Shown: positions 32,511 to 45,216 of the stretch, piece by piece
Numbering within the stretch: the first letter of the stretch is position 1
Layout: each line of letters starts with the position of its first letter
Assembly: GCA_037447655.1 (NCBI GenBank)
Contig: JBBHKE010001581.1
Span: 62,001-126,000, forward strand
Direction: 5' to 3'
Source: Zygnema cylindricum
Taxonomy: Eukaryota > Streptophyta > Zygnematophyceae > Zygnematales > Zygnemataceae
Length of the DNA: 64,000 nucleotides
Program-made: the position numbers and the translations under genes
The notes under the pieces: generated by a model
Databases searched by the model: none
What the model was told of the DNA's origin: nothing
What the model saw: only the letters and a program-made list of their open reading frames with translations

Positions 32511-35500
32511 TTAAATATATTTATATGCATACATATATACTTCTTCTTCTTTTCTCTCTCTCTTTTCCCTTTCTATTTCTCACACTCTTTCCCTCTCTTT
32601 CTCTTTTTCTTTTTCTTCCTCTCCCCATCCCCCCCCCTTCTTTCTCTCTCCCACTCTCTACCCTTCGCTTGATTTCTCTTTCTCTCTTTCACTCTCTTCT
32701 TCGCTCTGACTGGCTGTTCTCGCGGTCCTGTCTTGTTTGTTGTCGCTTTCCTCCCCTTGCTCAATTGTTCCGTACCATCTGGACTGCCAGCTAAAATTGA
32801 AACAATTTCCTTCAAAGCATGTTAGGATTTTACCCTCATTCATGTGAATTGGCAATTTGTGGTCTGTTTTACACAGGATTACATGTGCTCTTAATTTAAT
32901 TTTCATTAATATTCCTTGGAATCCTCATCTGTAGACATTTGCCGAAATTACTTGAATTGTGCAGAATCAGTGTTAACTTTATCCAGGTCAATGCGTGTCC
33001 TTGTCCTCTTTTTATTGTATACAGATAGAAATGTTTTAATTGTTCAAATGCAATTTTTGGAGAAGTACTTGTGTGGAATAGCTATTAACTTTCCATTTTC
33101 GTGTCTCTGTCATGTACTATCTTAGAAATGTACTATCTTAAACACATATTCATGCTTGTATCAGTTGCATCTTGCTTAACTCTGTTTTGTTTTTTTTTTT
33201 GCACCTTAACACGTGGTTTATCCACTAAGCTTGGCTCCGTTTATCTGTGTTTATGCTTCTTGATAGGGAGCACATTGGTTTTATTTTGTTTTGTGTTTTC
33301 TGTTACTCGATTCAAGGAGTTTATTATTAAGCTTAGTCTAATTTTTGTGTGTTTATTCTTCCTGTAGTATGGATTGACGCATATTTCAGCCGGTGACCTT
33401 CTGCGAGCTGAAGTAGCTGGGGGAACAGATTATGGGAAGCAAGTGAAGGAATTTATGGATGCTGGGAAACTTGTGCCAGATGAGGTTGTCATCACGGTAA
33501 GTTTTTTAATGGCCAGAGAATCATGTTGCTCACTTTTCGATTGTATCTGGCAATTAATCTTTCATCAACATTAATGATAGGACCCCAGCCTTTCCGATTT
33601 AAAATGGTTGCTGTACATTACGTTCGCCATTCAGTATGTGTCTGACGCCTAGGCCTCTTTCTTGCTTGTTATTTAAGATATTCTAGCTGTCCATCGTATC
33701 CAAAGTCAACATCCATTATTTCCATTCTCTTCCAATTCAGCTTCCCTAGGCTCCAATTCCCCTCCAATTGGAAAAGCACTAACTCTAATAGGAATTCAAT
33801 GTGTACACTACCCTCTGTAATTAGTCGAACTAGACTACTTTTAAGGTGCCAGGTTTTGGAGGCTTAGACATGTAGTTTAGAGCATAATGAGTTCCTGTTA
33901 GGTAAGTATGTGGGCAAGAATAATTGTGTATGTGAATTCGCAGGGACGATGCTGTTTTTGCGATCCCTCTGTTCATACTTTTTATGGTCAATAGTGTACA
34001 TTGTAATTGATGAGCATCGAAATCAGTATAAAAGTGATGTTGCACAGACAATCATTTACACTGGGAAAAGACTCCATTGGAAGTTTGTAGTCCATTGATT
34101 GTTTAGATAAAGATTAGTCTATTCGAGACTTTGTATCTTATCTGCAAGCGTATAAGCATTCGCCAGCCAAAATAATAGTGGCTTGGGAAGGTTTAATGAA
34201 CGGTGTCCCTAATGCAGTAATGCTGGTCAATAGGGGGTATAGGAGGATTTGGAGTGAGATTATTGCTGGTGACGAGCTTCTCATTTGTTTTGCTTTGGGA
34301 TATCTATGACAGGTGCCTGATGAAATTCTGGTAGACAGAGTTGTGGGTCGGAGACTCGATCCGGTGACTGGCAAAATTTATCATATGACTTTTTCCCCTC
34401 CTGAGAATGATTTGGTTGCTGGACGTCTGACTCAGCGCAGTGATGACACAGAGGACAAGGTATGAGATCGATGTGCTGTCTCCTCACTTTTGTTTCAAAT
34501 TATTCAAAAATTCTAAGTAACTTCAGTAATATCTGAAGAAATAGTTATTCTACCCTTGCACATTGGTTAAGCCCAAGTACTTGAACTCATGGTCGGGTTC
34601 TTCCGTTAGGCATCGACCTCTCTCATTTGTTGGACATATTTTTTTTGTTTTTTTTACAAATCCTTAGCTCTCGAGCAATGTTAATAATTAAGGTTTGCAA
34701 GGAGTATGGACACTTTGTCAGACGCATGGTAAGCATGTCATAATGTTTGGGATCAGATTAGGAGTTTCAATTCCTGCATTTTCCTTTTTTTTAGGCAAAT
34801 GTTGTAAGTATTGTACAGTTTTAAAGCTAATTTTTGGAACATGGGTCTGATTTGTTACAGGTGGTAGAACGCCTGAAGACACACAAAGCTAATGTTGACT
34901 CTGTTTTGTCATCATACCAAGATATAATTTTCAAGGTGAGATTTTGGTATTTGTTTTCCTGGACATTGGTCACTGCCTGACATGCACTATGCAATTAGGT
35001 TTATGCAAATAGTTAAAATTTATCAGTCCATATACGGCATTAAGAGTTCGTTTGAATTGTTACACACATGATTCCCGGTAACAGAAGGGGAAGATTTTTT
35101 TCTAAGTTAGGAAGTGGTTAAATGTACAAGATCCTTCGTTAGAAAAAGGGATTTTATGCCTCAAGTGAGGTTTTTTGTTTTTGGTTTTGGATTCTAAGCA
35201 CATGGGGAGCAGGGTCAGCTACTGAGGAAAACAAATTTGTAGAGAAGTGAGAGAAGGCATGAGAGGAGAGGCGAGGAGGGGAACTAGAGACGGGACAGGG
35301 ATGTGTGAATTAAGTGAGATCCACACTGTTTCGTGAGATGGGTTTCATCCTGTGCATCTCAATATTCATGAATACTGGATACTTTTAATTAATGAACGAT
35401 TTTAAAGATTGGATATCAAACATTAAAGCTAATAGCTGTACAAGTTATGGCCAACCGTTTCGGCTTATGCTGCATGTTGTTTAGACCACAAAAGAATTGA

Positions 35501-38500
35501 AAAAGTTTCAGGGAGAATTTCCTCGCTTTTCTTGCCGAAGAATTGCAATTCCTGAATTTTGTTTCTTTTTTGTTTTCTTGGCGAATGTGTGAACTTTGTC
35601 GCAGGTCGATGGTGCTCGTTCCAAGGACGCTGTTTTTGCAGATATTGACAAAATTCTGATGGAGAATCAACCGAAGTCAGAGGAGGTCCGTCCTCTGGCT
35701 ACTATTTCTAGGTGATAGGAGATAAGAAAAGGGTTCAGAAAGCACCTTTCTTTAGGGTTTTTTTCTTGTCTCTCTGAAATCATGTGAGATTTTGTGAGAT
35801 TTTCCCCTCTTTCTTTGCCTTATGGGGCACAATCACAAAAATCTTGCTGACTGTTAGTAGACGCCTTAGGTTTTGGGACAGAAGATTTTTTTTTTTCTTT
35901 GGCAGGAATTAGTTAGTTGGTTCATTTTTTAATCTAGGCCCTGCAATATGTACCGGTGCACTAAAAAAAAAACCGGTTAGATTTTTCTTTTTCTTTTTTA
36001 GTGGAGAAGTGGGAGGATAAATCCATTGACTGTTAGTAGACACCTTAGGTTTTGAGACAGAAGATTTTTTTTTTTTCTTTGGCAGGAATTAGTTAGTTGG
36101 TTCATTTTTTTATCTAGGCCCTGCAATATGTACCGGTGCAAAAAAACCGGTTAGATTTTTCTTTTTCTTTTATAGTGGAGAAGTGGGAGGATAAATCCAT
36201 CAGGAGCCACTTATAGTGAACAGAAAAAACAAAAAAAAACAAAAAAAAAAGCCTCTGGCGTTAGCAGTGAGAGGGAGTGGTTGATAGGCAGAGTTCTTTT
36301 TTTGTACTTTGCCCATCAATTTAAAACATATTACAGGCCTGCTGATGGGTATATTCATGTACATACAACTGACGATTTTGTTTTCTTTTTCAGTACCCCT
36401 TTTCTTTTGCATTTTTTAACATGTTTAGTTTTTTTTTCTTGTGTATACTGTGGTGAATGGTGTCAAAAGCTGAATATCAAAAGTCTTTGAGGCTTGCTCT
36501 CAGTACACTGGCTATCTCTATCAGAGTTATTAACTTATTAGTCCTAAAACTTAAATCAAATTAGTTAAAATATCATGGGCTACTGAACTGTTGTTGACAC
36601 TAATCTATAATCTTGGGTCAAAATACTTAGACTCAATTTAGAGTTCTCAACTCTAGTAGCGAAACTGCCCATCGCTATTAGTGTTGATAACCCTAACTCG
36701 TCGCGACTTTTTTTTTTGGGCCAAACATCGTAAGTTAGTGTTAATAACTCTTTATCTAACTCTTTATCTAAAGCAGTGGAGTACAATCGTCGCGTCTTCC
36801 TACACTAAATTAGTACCATTGATGCTAATTTCCGCTTTAATACTTTACACTAATAGTGATGTACACTGATGGGCGGTGTAGCTCTCAAGTGAAGTAGATA
36901 TATCATATAATCTTTAGGAAACCAGGTTTTTATGGGCAAGGCCCCTTGTTCTTGAAAGTTGCAGGAAGTATTTTCTGTTTTAACGGCAACGTGAGAATTT
37001 TCTGCATTTAGTAACCTAAAACGGAGTCCATGTGGGGGTGCTGTGTTGCACCGCTTTTCGGTGAATCTTGTCAGAGAGCAGACAAAGGAATCGTCGCTAC
37101 TGGGACGCCCAAGGTATTTCATTCTCCTTTTTCTTTTGCTTTTTCTTTTTGTTTTCTTTTCGTTTTTGTTTTCTCTTCGTTTTTCTTTTTGTTTTCTTTT
37201 ATCAATTTTTTCACTACTTTTTTGGGGCAAGCTTGTATTGCTTTTGAGACCCAGGCGCTAATTTATACTACTAGAAAAGGTGGTTTTTTTGAGGTTTGGG
37301 CAGATCATAATTCATTATCGAGTTATCATAGAATAGCCGTAGTTGGAAAATTCTTAATTTACTGATTTTGGAGCAACATTTCCACTCATTACTATTAGAT
37401 TTTTTTTTTCGTCAAACAGTTAAAAGCGGATAAAGGTTCTTTATCTCGAATTTCTGTTTGAATGCGACCAATCAAATGATCGAAGTCTTACCTTTCGACC
37501 ATTTTGTTGTTTTAAATTATTGGAAGAATTATGTCATACGAAAAACAGATTACGAGTTTTTGAAAGAACTTTCATAACAATGGAAGGTCGTAGAAAAATT
37601 TCCTGAAGGCTTTTCTTGTGTTTCGAGTAGAATTAAGGAGGCAAGTGACAGAGGGAGATCTTTGTATCCCCTTTTTATTTTGTTAACTTTCATCGATTGT
37701 TTTAAATTTCATAACCGAGGTCACAGGCAAAGCTTGTGCAATTTTGTGGTTTTTTTTTTTTAATAGAATTTAGGGTTTTTTTTTTGGGTTTTTTTCGGGT
37801 TTTTTGCTGTGCTTAAGATAGCTGGTCATGATGGCCTTCAAAAATTAGAAAAGTTGTGGGAATTTCTTTGGTTTGTTTTCCCTCTCTTCACCTTCTCCAT
37901 TCGAATTGATTCTGTTCCTTCTGTTTGAAAGATTAGAATTGTTTATATTTGTCTTGATGTAATTTGAGCCACGTTCTCTCCTTTGAACTGTTTTAAATGG
38001 ACCTTTGTTCTTATTCTTATGTTTTTTGCTTACCTTAGCTCGTCTTTTTCCTGTTTCCTTTTTTTAATTGTCATTCCATCTCCTCTTTTCCCTCTTTCCT
38101 TTTCTCAATTACCAATTCCTTTCTCTTTAAAAATTTATTTTGTAGACTTCTTCATGGCGTGGGGTTCCCACAAGACTAAACTCCATTCCTCACGGTCGAG
38201 AAATTCGACAATACTTCTACAAGGATGCTTGTCAAGCCACAAAAAACGCAGTAGAGGGAGGGGAAAACAGATTAAAGGTACTTTTTTTCTCTTTTATTTT
38301 CTCGTTTTCCGTCTTTCATTGTCCTTGGGAGGTTTCGCTTTTGAAATTGACCCTCGTTTTGTTGGGAATTTGTTCAGTTTTACGAATAACCGTATGTACA
38401 ATTGTATGAAGTGTACTGTTACTCACATTTTATTAAAAAAACGAGAGTAGATTTCAGTAATGTAGTTTTTCTATCTGTCTCTCCTTGGTTAGGAAGAACT

Positions 38501-41500
38501 TTTTTGATTCCTTGCAAATCAAAGTATCTAGTTACATATTTGTATTTGCGCAATAGGGATGATGATTTTTGATGATGATGAAAGCACACAGAAGATACAA
38601 ATCTCGGTCAACATCCCGAGATTTTACCATAATTTAGATAGAATTTTTCCCATTTAAAGATCAAAGAAGGAGAAAGGGAGAGATGGTAATACGGGAAGAC
38701 GAATTGAAATTGTTATTACGAGGATGTGAGGTGGGGGCCCCTTTTTTTTAAAAAGAGGGGATGGGTTGGTTTTTTTTTTGCAGATTCAGCTCTTGATCCC
38801 GGAACTCAATCCGGAAATGGTGAGGTTAAACATAATTAAAAATCTCTATTTAAAACCGTCAATTTATGGTTTTCCTGTTGATTTTTTTTTGAAGGTTTTC
38901 GGTTTCTGAGGTCTTGAGTGAGATTCATCCACTGCCCTAATTGTATTGGCATTTTGAAAAGCAAAGTTTGTTTTTTTTGTTATTTGTTTGGAAGGCAAAT
39001 GCCCCAAATTTCTTAAATCTCCCAAAAAAAATGGCTCTCAGGATGTATATCGGATCGGAACATTGCTCGAGTTTATGAGAGAACTCGCATTTACTTTTGC
39101 AAACGACGGAAAACGAGTTCGGGTAATATTCTTTTCTCTAATATTCTTTTTCGCTGATAATCTTTTCGCTAATATTCTTTTCACTAATATTCTTTTCGCT
39201 AATAATCTTTTCGCTAATATTCTTTTCGCCAATATTCTTTTCGCCCATGTTCTTTTCGCCTATATTCTTTTCGCTAATTATCTATTTTATTCGCTAATAT
39301 TCTTTTTGCTAATAATCTTTTCGCTAATATTCTTTTTGCTCGACTCTTTTTCTTGGAATGATTAGTTTAAGTCTATGAATCCTTGTATCTTTTGAAGTAC
39401 TTCCTACTTGTTACTACAAGTATTTGTATGTACAGTAGACAAGACGAGTCGAAGATTAGTTTCTCAATTTTCTTTGCATTTCTTGTTTGTCAACTCTAAT
39501 AGCAATACACAAAGTGTTGTCTTCTATGGTTTTTTCAATACTTTCTGTGATCCACTATACTGTCTGTACATGTCATCAAAATCGTCACTTTAAACTAGTG
39601 TGGATTCATTTAATTATGGTGAATGATTTTGTAATAATTTTAACATCGTTTCTGGCATTCAAAAAAGTGCAAATCGATCTTGTTTCTGAAAGCTGGTCCT
39701 GTTTTTGAAAATCAATCCTATTTTTGGTCGTTGATCCTATTTTGGAAATTGGTCCTATTTTTGGAACTTGATCCTATTAAAGGAAATTGATCCAATTAAA
39801 GGAAATTAATCCTATTTAAGGAAATTGATCTTATTAAAGGAAATTGATCCGATTAAAGGAAACTGTTATTACTTTTGGTTATTGTTTTGCAAATTCATCC
39901 TATTTTTGGAAATTGGGGAGGGACAGGTTTGTGTCCAGGGATCGATGGGGGAGGGAGTATTTGCAGGAATGCCTCTCGCTTTGGCGGGAACAAGACGAAT
40001 GTTGGAGGTCATGGATTGGGGAGATTATGGGGCAAAAGGAGAATTTATTAGCCTCGGTGCCGTAGGTAAGCCATTAATTCTGCGCAGTTTGAAAAAAAGA
40101 CGGTTTTTCAACATCAATCTATGTTTTCTGAGCATCTGTTTGTCTTGGTGCTGTATCTAAGACATTAATTGTGGACGATTTGAAAAAAAGATGGTTTTTT
40201 TAATATCAAATTTATGGTTTTTGAACATCTATTAGTCTTGGTGCCGAAGTCGAGACCTTGATTTTTGGGAGTTTGAAAGGAAGGTCGTTTTGTAAATATC
40301 CAATTTTATGATTTTTAAGAATACATCAATGTTGTGCTTTTTGGGGATTTATGAGCACTATTTCTCTCTCCCCCTCTCCCTCTCCCTCTCCCTCTCCCTC
40401 TCCACTCACTTTCCCTCTCCCTTCCCCGGGATAAAGTATTGAGGACGGGGGTCAATTTTTAACTTCTTTTATTTTTTTGAGTTGAGTTTTTATATAGTTA
40501 AGGATGTTTACCCATGGATCTCAAGTTTATAAAATATTTTGGAAAAAGGAAAAAAAAAAGTAAAAGAAAAGCAAAAAAAAAGAAAAAAAAAAGCAAAAAA
40601 AAAAAGCAAAAAGAAAGCAAAAAAAAAACCTTAGAAAACTGTAAGATAACTCCCTTTCCACAACAAAAAAAAAAAAACGCACACACGCAGGCACTCAAAA
40701 AAGACAAAACAAAACCAAACAAAAAGAAAGTAAATGGTTGTTTTTGAAGTATTCTTTCTTTGTAGGACCCGAGGAAATCAGACCGGAAGATGATATGTTT
40801 ATCATTATGGCGCCCCAAAATGCTGTGGGAAATTGTATTATTGATGTGAGTTTTCTCTCCAAATTTATTTGTGGGTTTTTCCTTATAAGCTTTTTGGGAT
40901 AGTTTTTTTTTCTTTTCTTTGTATGGTTTTGGGATAGTTTTTTCCTTCGTTTTCCTTTTATTTGATTTTGGGTATTTGGCAAAGTATAAGGAGTAAAAGC
41001 TCTATACCCAAAACATCCCATCCCTGTGAACTTAAAAAAAAAGGGGGGTTTTGGAAAGTTGAACTTTATTAATACTGTTTGTCGCCAAAAGTACAAAAAT
41101 TTGAAATATCCCTCTCTCCCTCTCTCCCTCTCTCTCTTTCCCTCCCTCTCTTCCAAGCTCCCTCTCTCCCTCTATCCCTCTCCCTCTCCCTCTCTCTCCC
41201 TCTCTCCTCTCGCGGAATTGTACAAAAACAAGCTTGTAAAAGCTTATACTCAAACATCCCATCCCTATGAACTACAAAAAAAAAAGGGTTTTGGAGAGTT
41301 GAACTTTTATACTACTGTTTGTCGCCAAAAGTACAAAAATTTGAGAAATCCCTCTTTCCCTCTCTCGTTCTCTCTCCCTCTCGCCCTCTTTCCCTCTCTC
41401 TCTCCCCTCTCTCCCTCCCTCTCTCTCCCTCTCTCCTTTTCGGAGAGTTTAACTTTTTAAATACTGTTTGTCGCCAAAAGTACGAATTTTTGAAAAGTAC

Positions 41501-44500
41501 ACACAGAATTGTACAAAAAAAATCCACTTATTTAGGGTCTTTTAGGGTTTAATATGGTTTAGGATAGTATCGGAAAATTTCAGGACCAAAACCGGAACAT
41601 GTGTTGAAAACCCATTTGAACAAAGCCACATTTAAACTGTTACTTTTTTTTTAGTTTCATTTTTTTTTACATTTTGTCTTTTCTGACTTGGTTTTTGACA
41701 TTGTCTTCTCTGAGCTGGTTTTTGGCATTTTGTCTTTTATGGTTTTTTTTCAGAATTTGGAAGCCATGGCCAAAGCGGCCGGAGATCGACCGTTTATTAT
41801 TGTCAATCCGAGATTGAAGGTGAATTTTGAATCTCAAAACTTAAATTATTGAAACTTAAATTGTTGTAACTTCAGTTCTCAAAACTTCAATTCTCGAAAC
41901 CGTCAATTCTCAAAAACGTCAATTCTTAATGCTTCAATTTTCAAAACATCAATACTCAATCCTCACTTTTTGCTTAAGCTTTGCATTTAAAATAAGCTTA
42001 AGCTTTGCTGATTTTGATCTATTGCCAGTTTTTACAAGAAGATCTCTTACAGAATATTTCAACATCTGATGATTTTTCTCCTTTTTTTGGCCTGTGTTTT
42101 TTTTTAAAATTGTAAAAAAATGTGAAGTCTTGCAAGTTTTGCAGATTTGTTTCTGTTTTTTTTTTTTTTTTAATTTCTGAAGAAATTTTTGAGGGAATTT
42201 CAGTGTGATTGAATTTATTGAGTTAATAAAACTTCTTTAGATGGCCGTCTTCTCATTTATCAGTACCGTATTTTCTTATTTATGAAATTCAGTTTAATTT
42301 TTTCAGTTAACAATGTTTGATGTGTCTATAAAATTTGGTCATGTTCAATTAGAAGTTTTTGATGTTGTCTATCTATGAAATTTTGGTTATGTACATTTAT
42401 CAGTCTGATTGTGTACATTTATGAAATTCAGTGATGGGCAGTTAATATACAGATCTTTTATGTATAGAAATTGTCTTTCTGATGTTGTATATATAGAAAA
42501 AAATAGTTGTGTTTGAAATAATTTCTGATTTTTTAAGAATTTTCGGTGCAGGATTTGCCTGGAGCAGGAGGCGTCATGCAGGTGAAAATTTACCATTTTT
42601 TTGTTTGAATTTTGGATTATTTTTTAAAACTTAAAAATGAATATAATATTTAAAGAAAAGTGTGAACTGTGCCCTGCATAATTTAAATTTTTACTAGTTT
42701 TAATTTAAATTTTACTAGTACTAGTTTGGTGTAAAAAAATTATCAAGAACAAAATGATATTAAATGGCGATGTTTTCTGCATTACGTTTAGAACTAGTGT
42801 AGTTTTTTTCAAGAAAATTATGTTACATTTATTTTTATATTTTAATTCTAATTTTGTCGGTTTTAGGCCTGTGAAGACGTTTTTATTTGTGAAGATGAAT
42901 TTTACTTTTCTCTTGTACTTTGTTATGCCTTTTTCGGTTTTTTCTCAAACACTAATTGTGATATTTGGTTTAATGTGTAATTTTTTTTGAATTACTGTCT
43001 CACAAGTTTTCTTGAAGGGAATATATAATTTTTTGTTCTGTTAATCATCCTTAAAAGGAAATATATACGTTTTATTTTATTCTTATTTTTCCAAACACTT
43101 TTATTTTGTTCTTTCTTTTCCAAACGAGCTTCATTTTAGATAAAGACATTCTATTCTTTTCTTTTCTATTCTATTCTATTCTATTCGTTTCGCTTCGTAT
43201 TCAATTCGTGTTCAAATCCATTCTATTCTGTTCTATTATATTCTACTTTATTCTGTTCTATTCTTTTCTTTTATTTTCTATTCTATTGTATTGTATTCCC
43301 CTCCATTCCATTCCGTTCCATTCTATTCTATTCTTTTCTATACTTTCCTTTCCCGTAAAGACATTGTGCTATTAACAAACAGTGCTGCAAATCTGTTCAA
43401 CAATGCAGTTTTGTTTTTTTCTCATTTTTTGATTTTTCTGTTTTTCTGTTGTGCGTTTTAGACTTTTGTGTATTCCTATTTGATTTCTGGTTTTTGTCTT
43501 TTTCCAGATCTCGGGACGTGATAAGCGTTTAGATTTTGTCGCTTCCTTTTATCTCTGTTATCACTTTCGGTTACTTTACATTTCAGGAACTCAATTCCCC
43601 ATTTTAGGAGCTCTCAGGTCAGTTTACACATTACACCGATTTTTGTTGCCAAGCATATTTGAAAAAAAAATGTTATGCAGTTTCAAACTTCACTTAGAAT
43701 TTTCACTTTCGATGTTCACTTACTGTTCTCCATTTTCAATTTCAATTTTTACATTCAATTTTCAATTTCAATTTATTGTATGATTTTGGGAATTGGGTTT
43801 TCGACATTAATTCATGTTTCTTCTTATACAAGGTTTCTTTTTTAATGGGTTTCCCCTTGGTTTCTCTTGACACCATATTAAATTAACTTTATTCAATTTA
43901 TGTAAAATTATATAATCGGCAATGTTTACAGTTATGACTGTTTTTTATACTTTCAAGGAAGCACCCTATTGGTCGAGGAACTCATCCTTTTTTTCGTTCA
44001 TTTACTTTCTTTTAATTTTATTAAGTATTTGGTTTTTTCTTCCTTCTACTTTTTTGGCCAAAGAAAGGAGAGAATTTCCTGTTTGACAAACCAAAATTTT
44101 GAACCTGGAACAAATATATTAAATGTTTTGAACTGAAAGAAAATGGTTTTGAACAGAAAAATATTTTGAACGGAAAAAGATTTTGAACGGAAAAAGATAA
44201 CTTTTTGAACGTAAAAAAAAGAATGGAGGTGAGGTGAGAGAGGAGGTTAGTAGAGTGGTACTTCAAATGTTAAGAGATAATAAGTTAAAAGGGATTTGTT
44301 TGAGTTAAAATGTTGAGAGGTGAAAAATGTAAGTGATTTGCTTTGTAAAAACGTAAATAGATAAAAATTTGAAAGCGGTGAAAAATGTAAAAGAATGAAA
44401 AATACAGCGAGATGAAAAATGTGACAAGGTTTTTTTTTGTAATATAATGTAAATAGATGAAAAATGGAAGAAATTTGATTGAATTACAAATTTAAGGGAT

Positions 44501-45167
44501 GAAAAATGTTGGGGCTTTGCTTTGTAAAAATGGGAAGAGATGAAATTATGATTGTTTGGGCTAAAATCTTAAGAGATAAAAATTTAAAGGGTTGAAAGGA
44601 TTTGTTTGTGTTAAAAAGTTAAGCGATCAAAATGTAAGAGATATGTTTTAGTTAAAATGTGAAGAGAGGAAAAATTGGAAGGGATGAAAAACAGAAAAAG
44701 ATGAAAAACGTAAAGAAGAGATGAAAAATGTAAAGAAGAGATGAAAAATGAAAGAGATTTGTTTGAGGGAGTTTTGCAGGAAAGCTTATCCCGGTCCTTT
44801 TGAGGTTTTCCGGAGGCTTGACTATGGTTTTGGAAAAGAGGAGTATGTAAAAACTGAAAGTTTTGAGAAAATGCCCACTTCTGAAGATCTCGGATATGCT
44901 ATTGAAGGCAGAAAGTGAGTACAAAAACCTCAAAAAAAAAAAGGGAGTCGGTACAAAAACATAAGTGATAAAAGTCCTAAAACACAACCTTACAATTTTG
45001 AAAAAACGTGAGTGATAAAATCTTAAAAGGGAAATCAATAAAACATTGTAAAAGAACGTGAGTAATAAAAGTCTAAAGGAAATGCATACAACATATGATT
45101 GTAAACTGTGACTGTAATACGATCAACTTTAGCGTGAATTTATTGATCAATACTTTAAAAATATATG

Positions 45168-45216
<49 letters not shown>

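Noticed and set aside
33900-34100. Candidate missing kinase exon after the acceptor-like ttcgcag (33943)
   Set aside because: All three frames were read. They give hydrophobic or stop-containing sequence with no DG(F/Y)PR or W-LLDG-like motif.
41527-41570. Telomere-like TTTAGGG words
   Set aside because: Only two loose occurrences (tttagggt, tttagggttt) inside an intron. No array.
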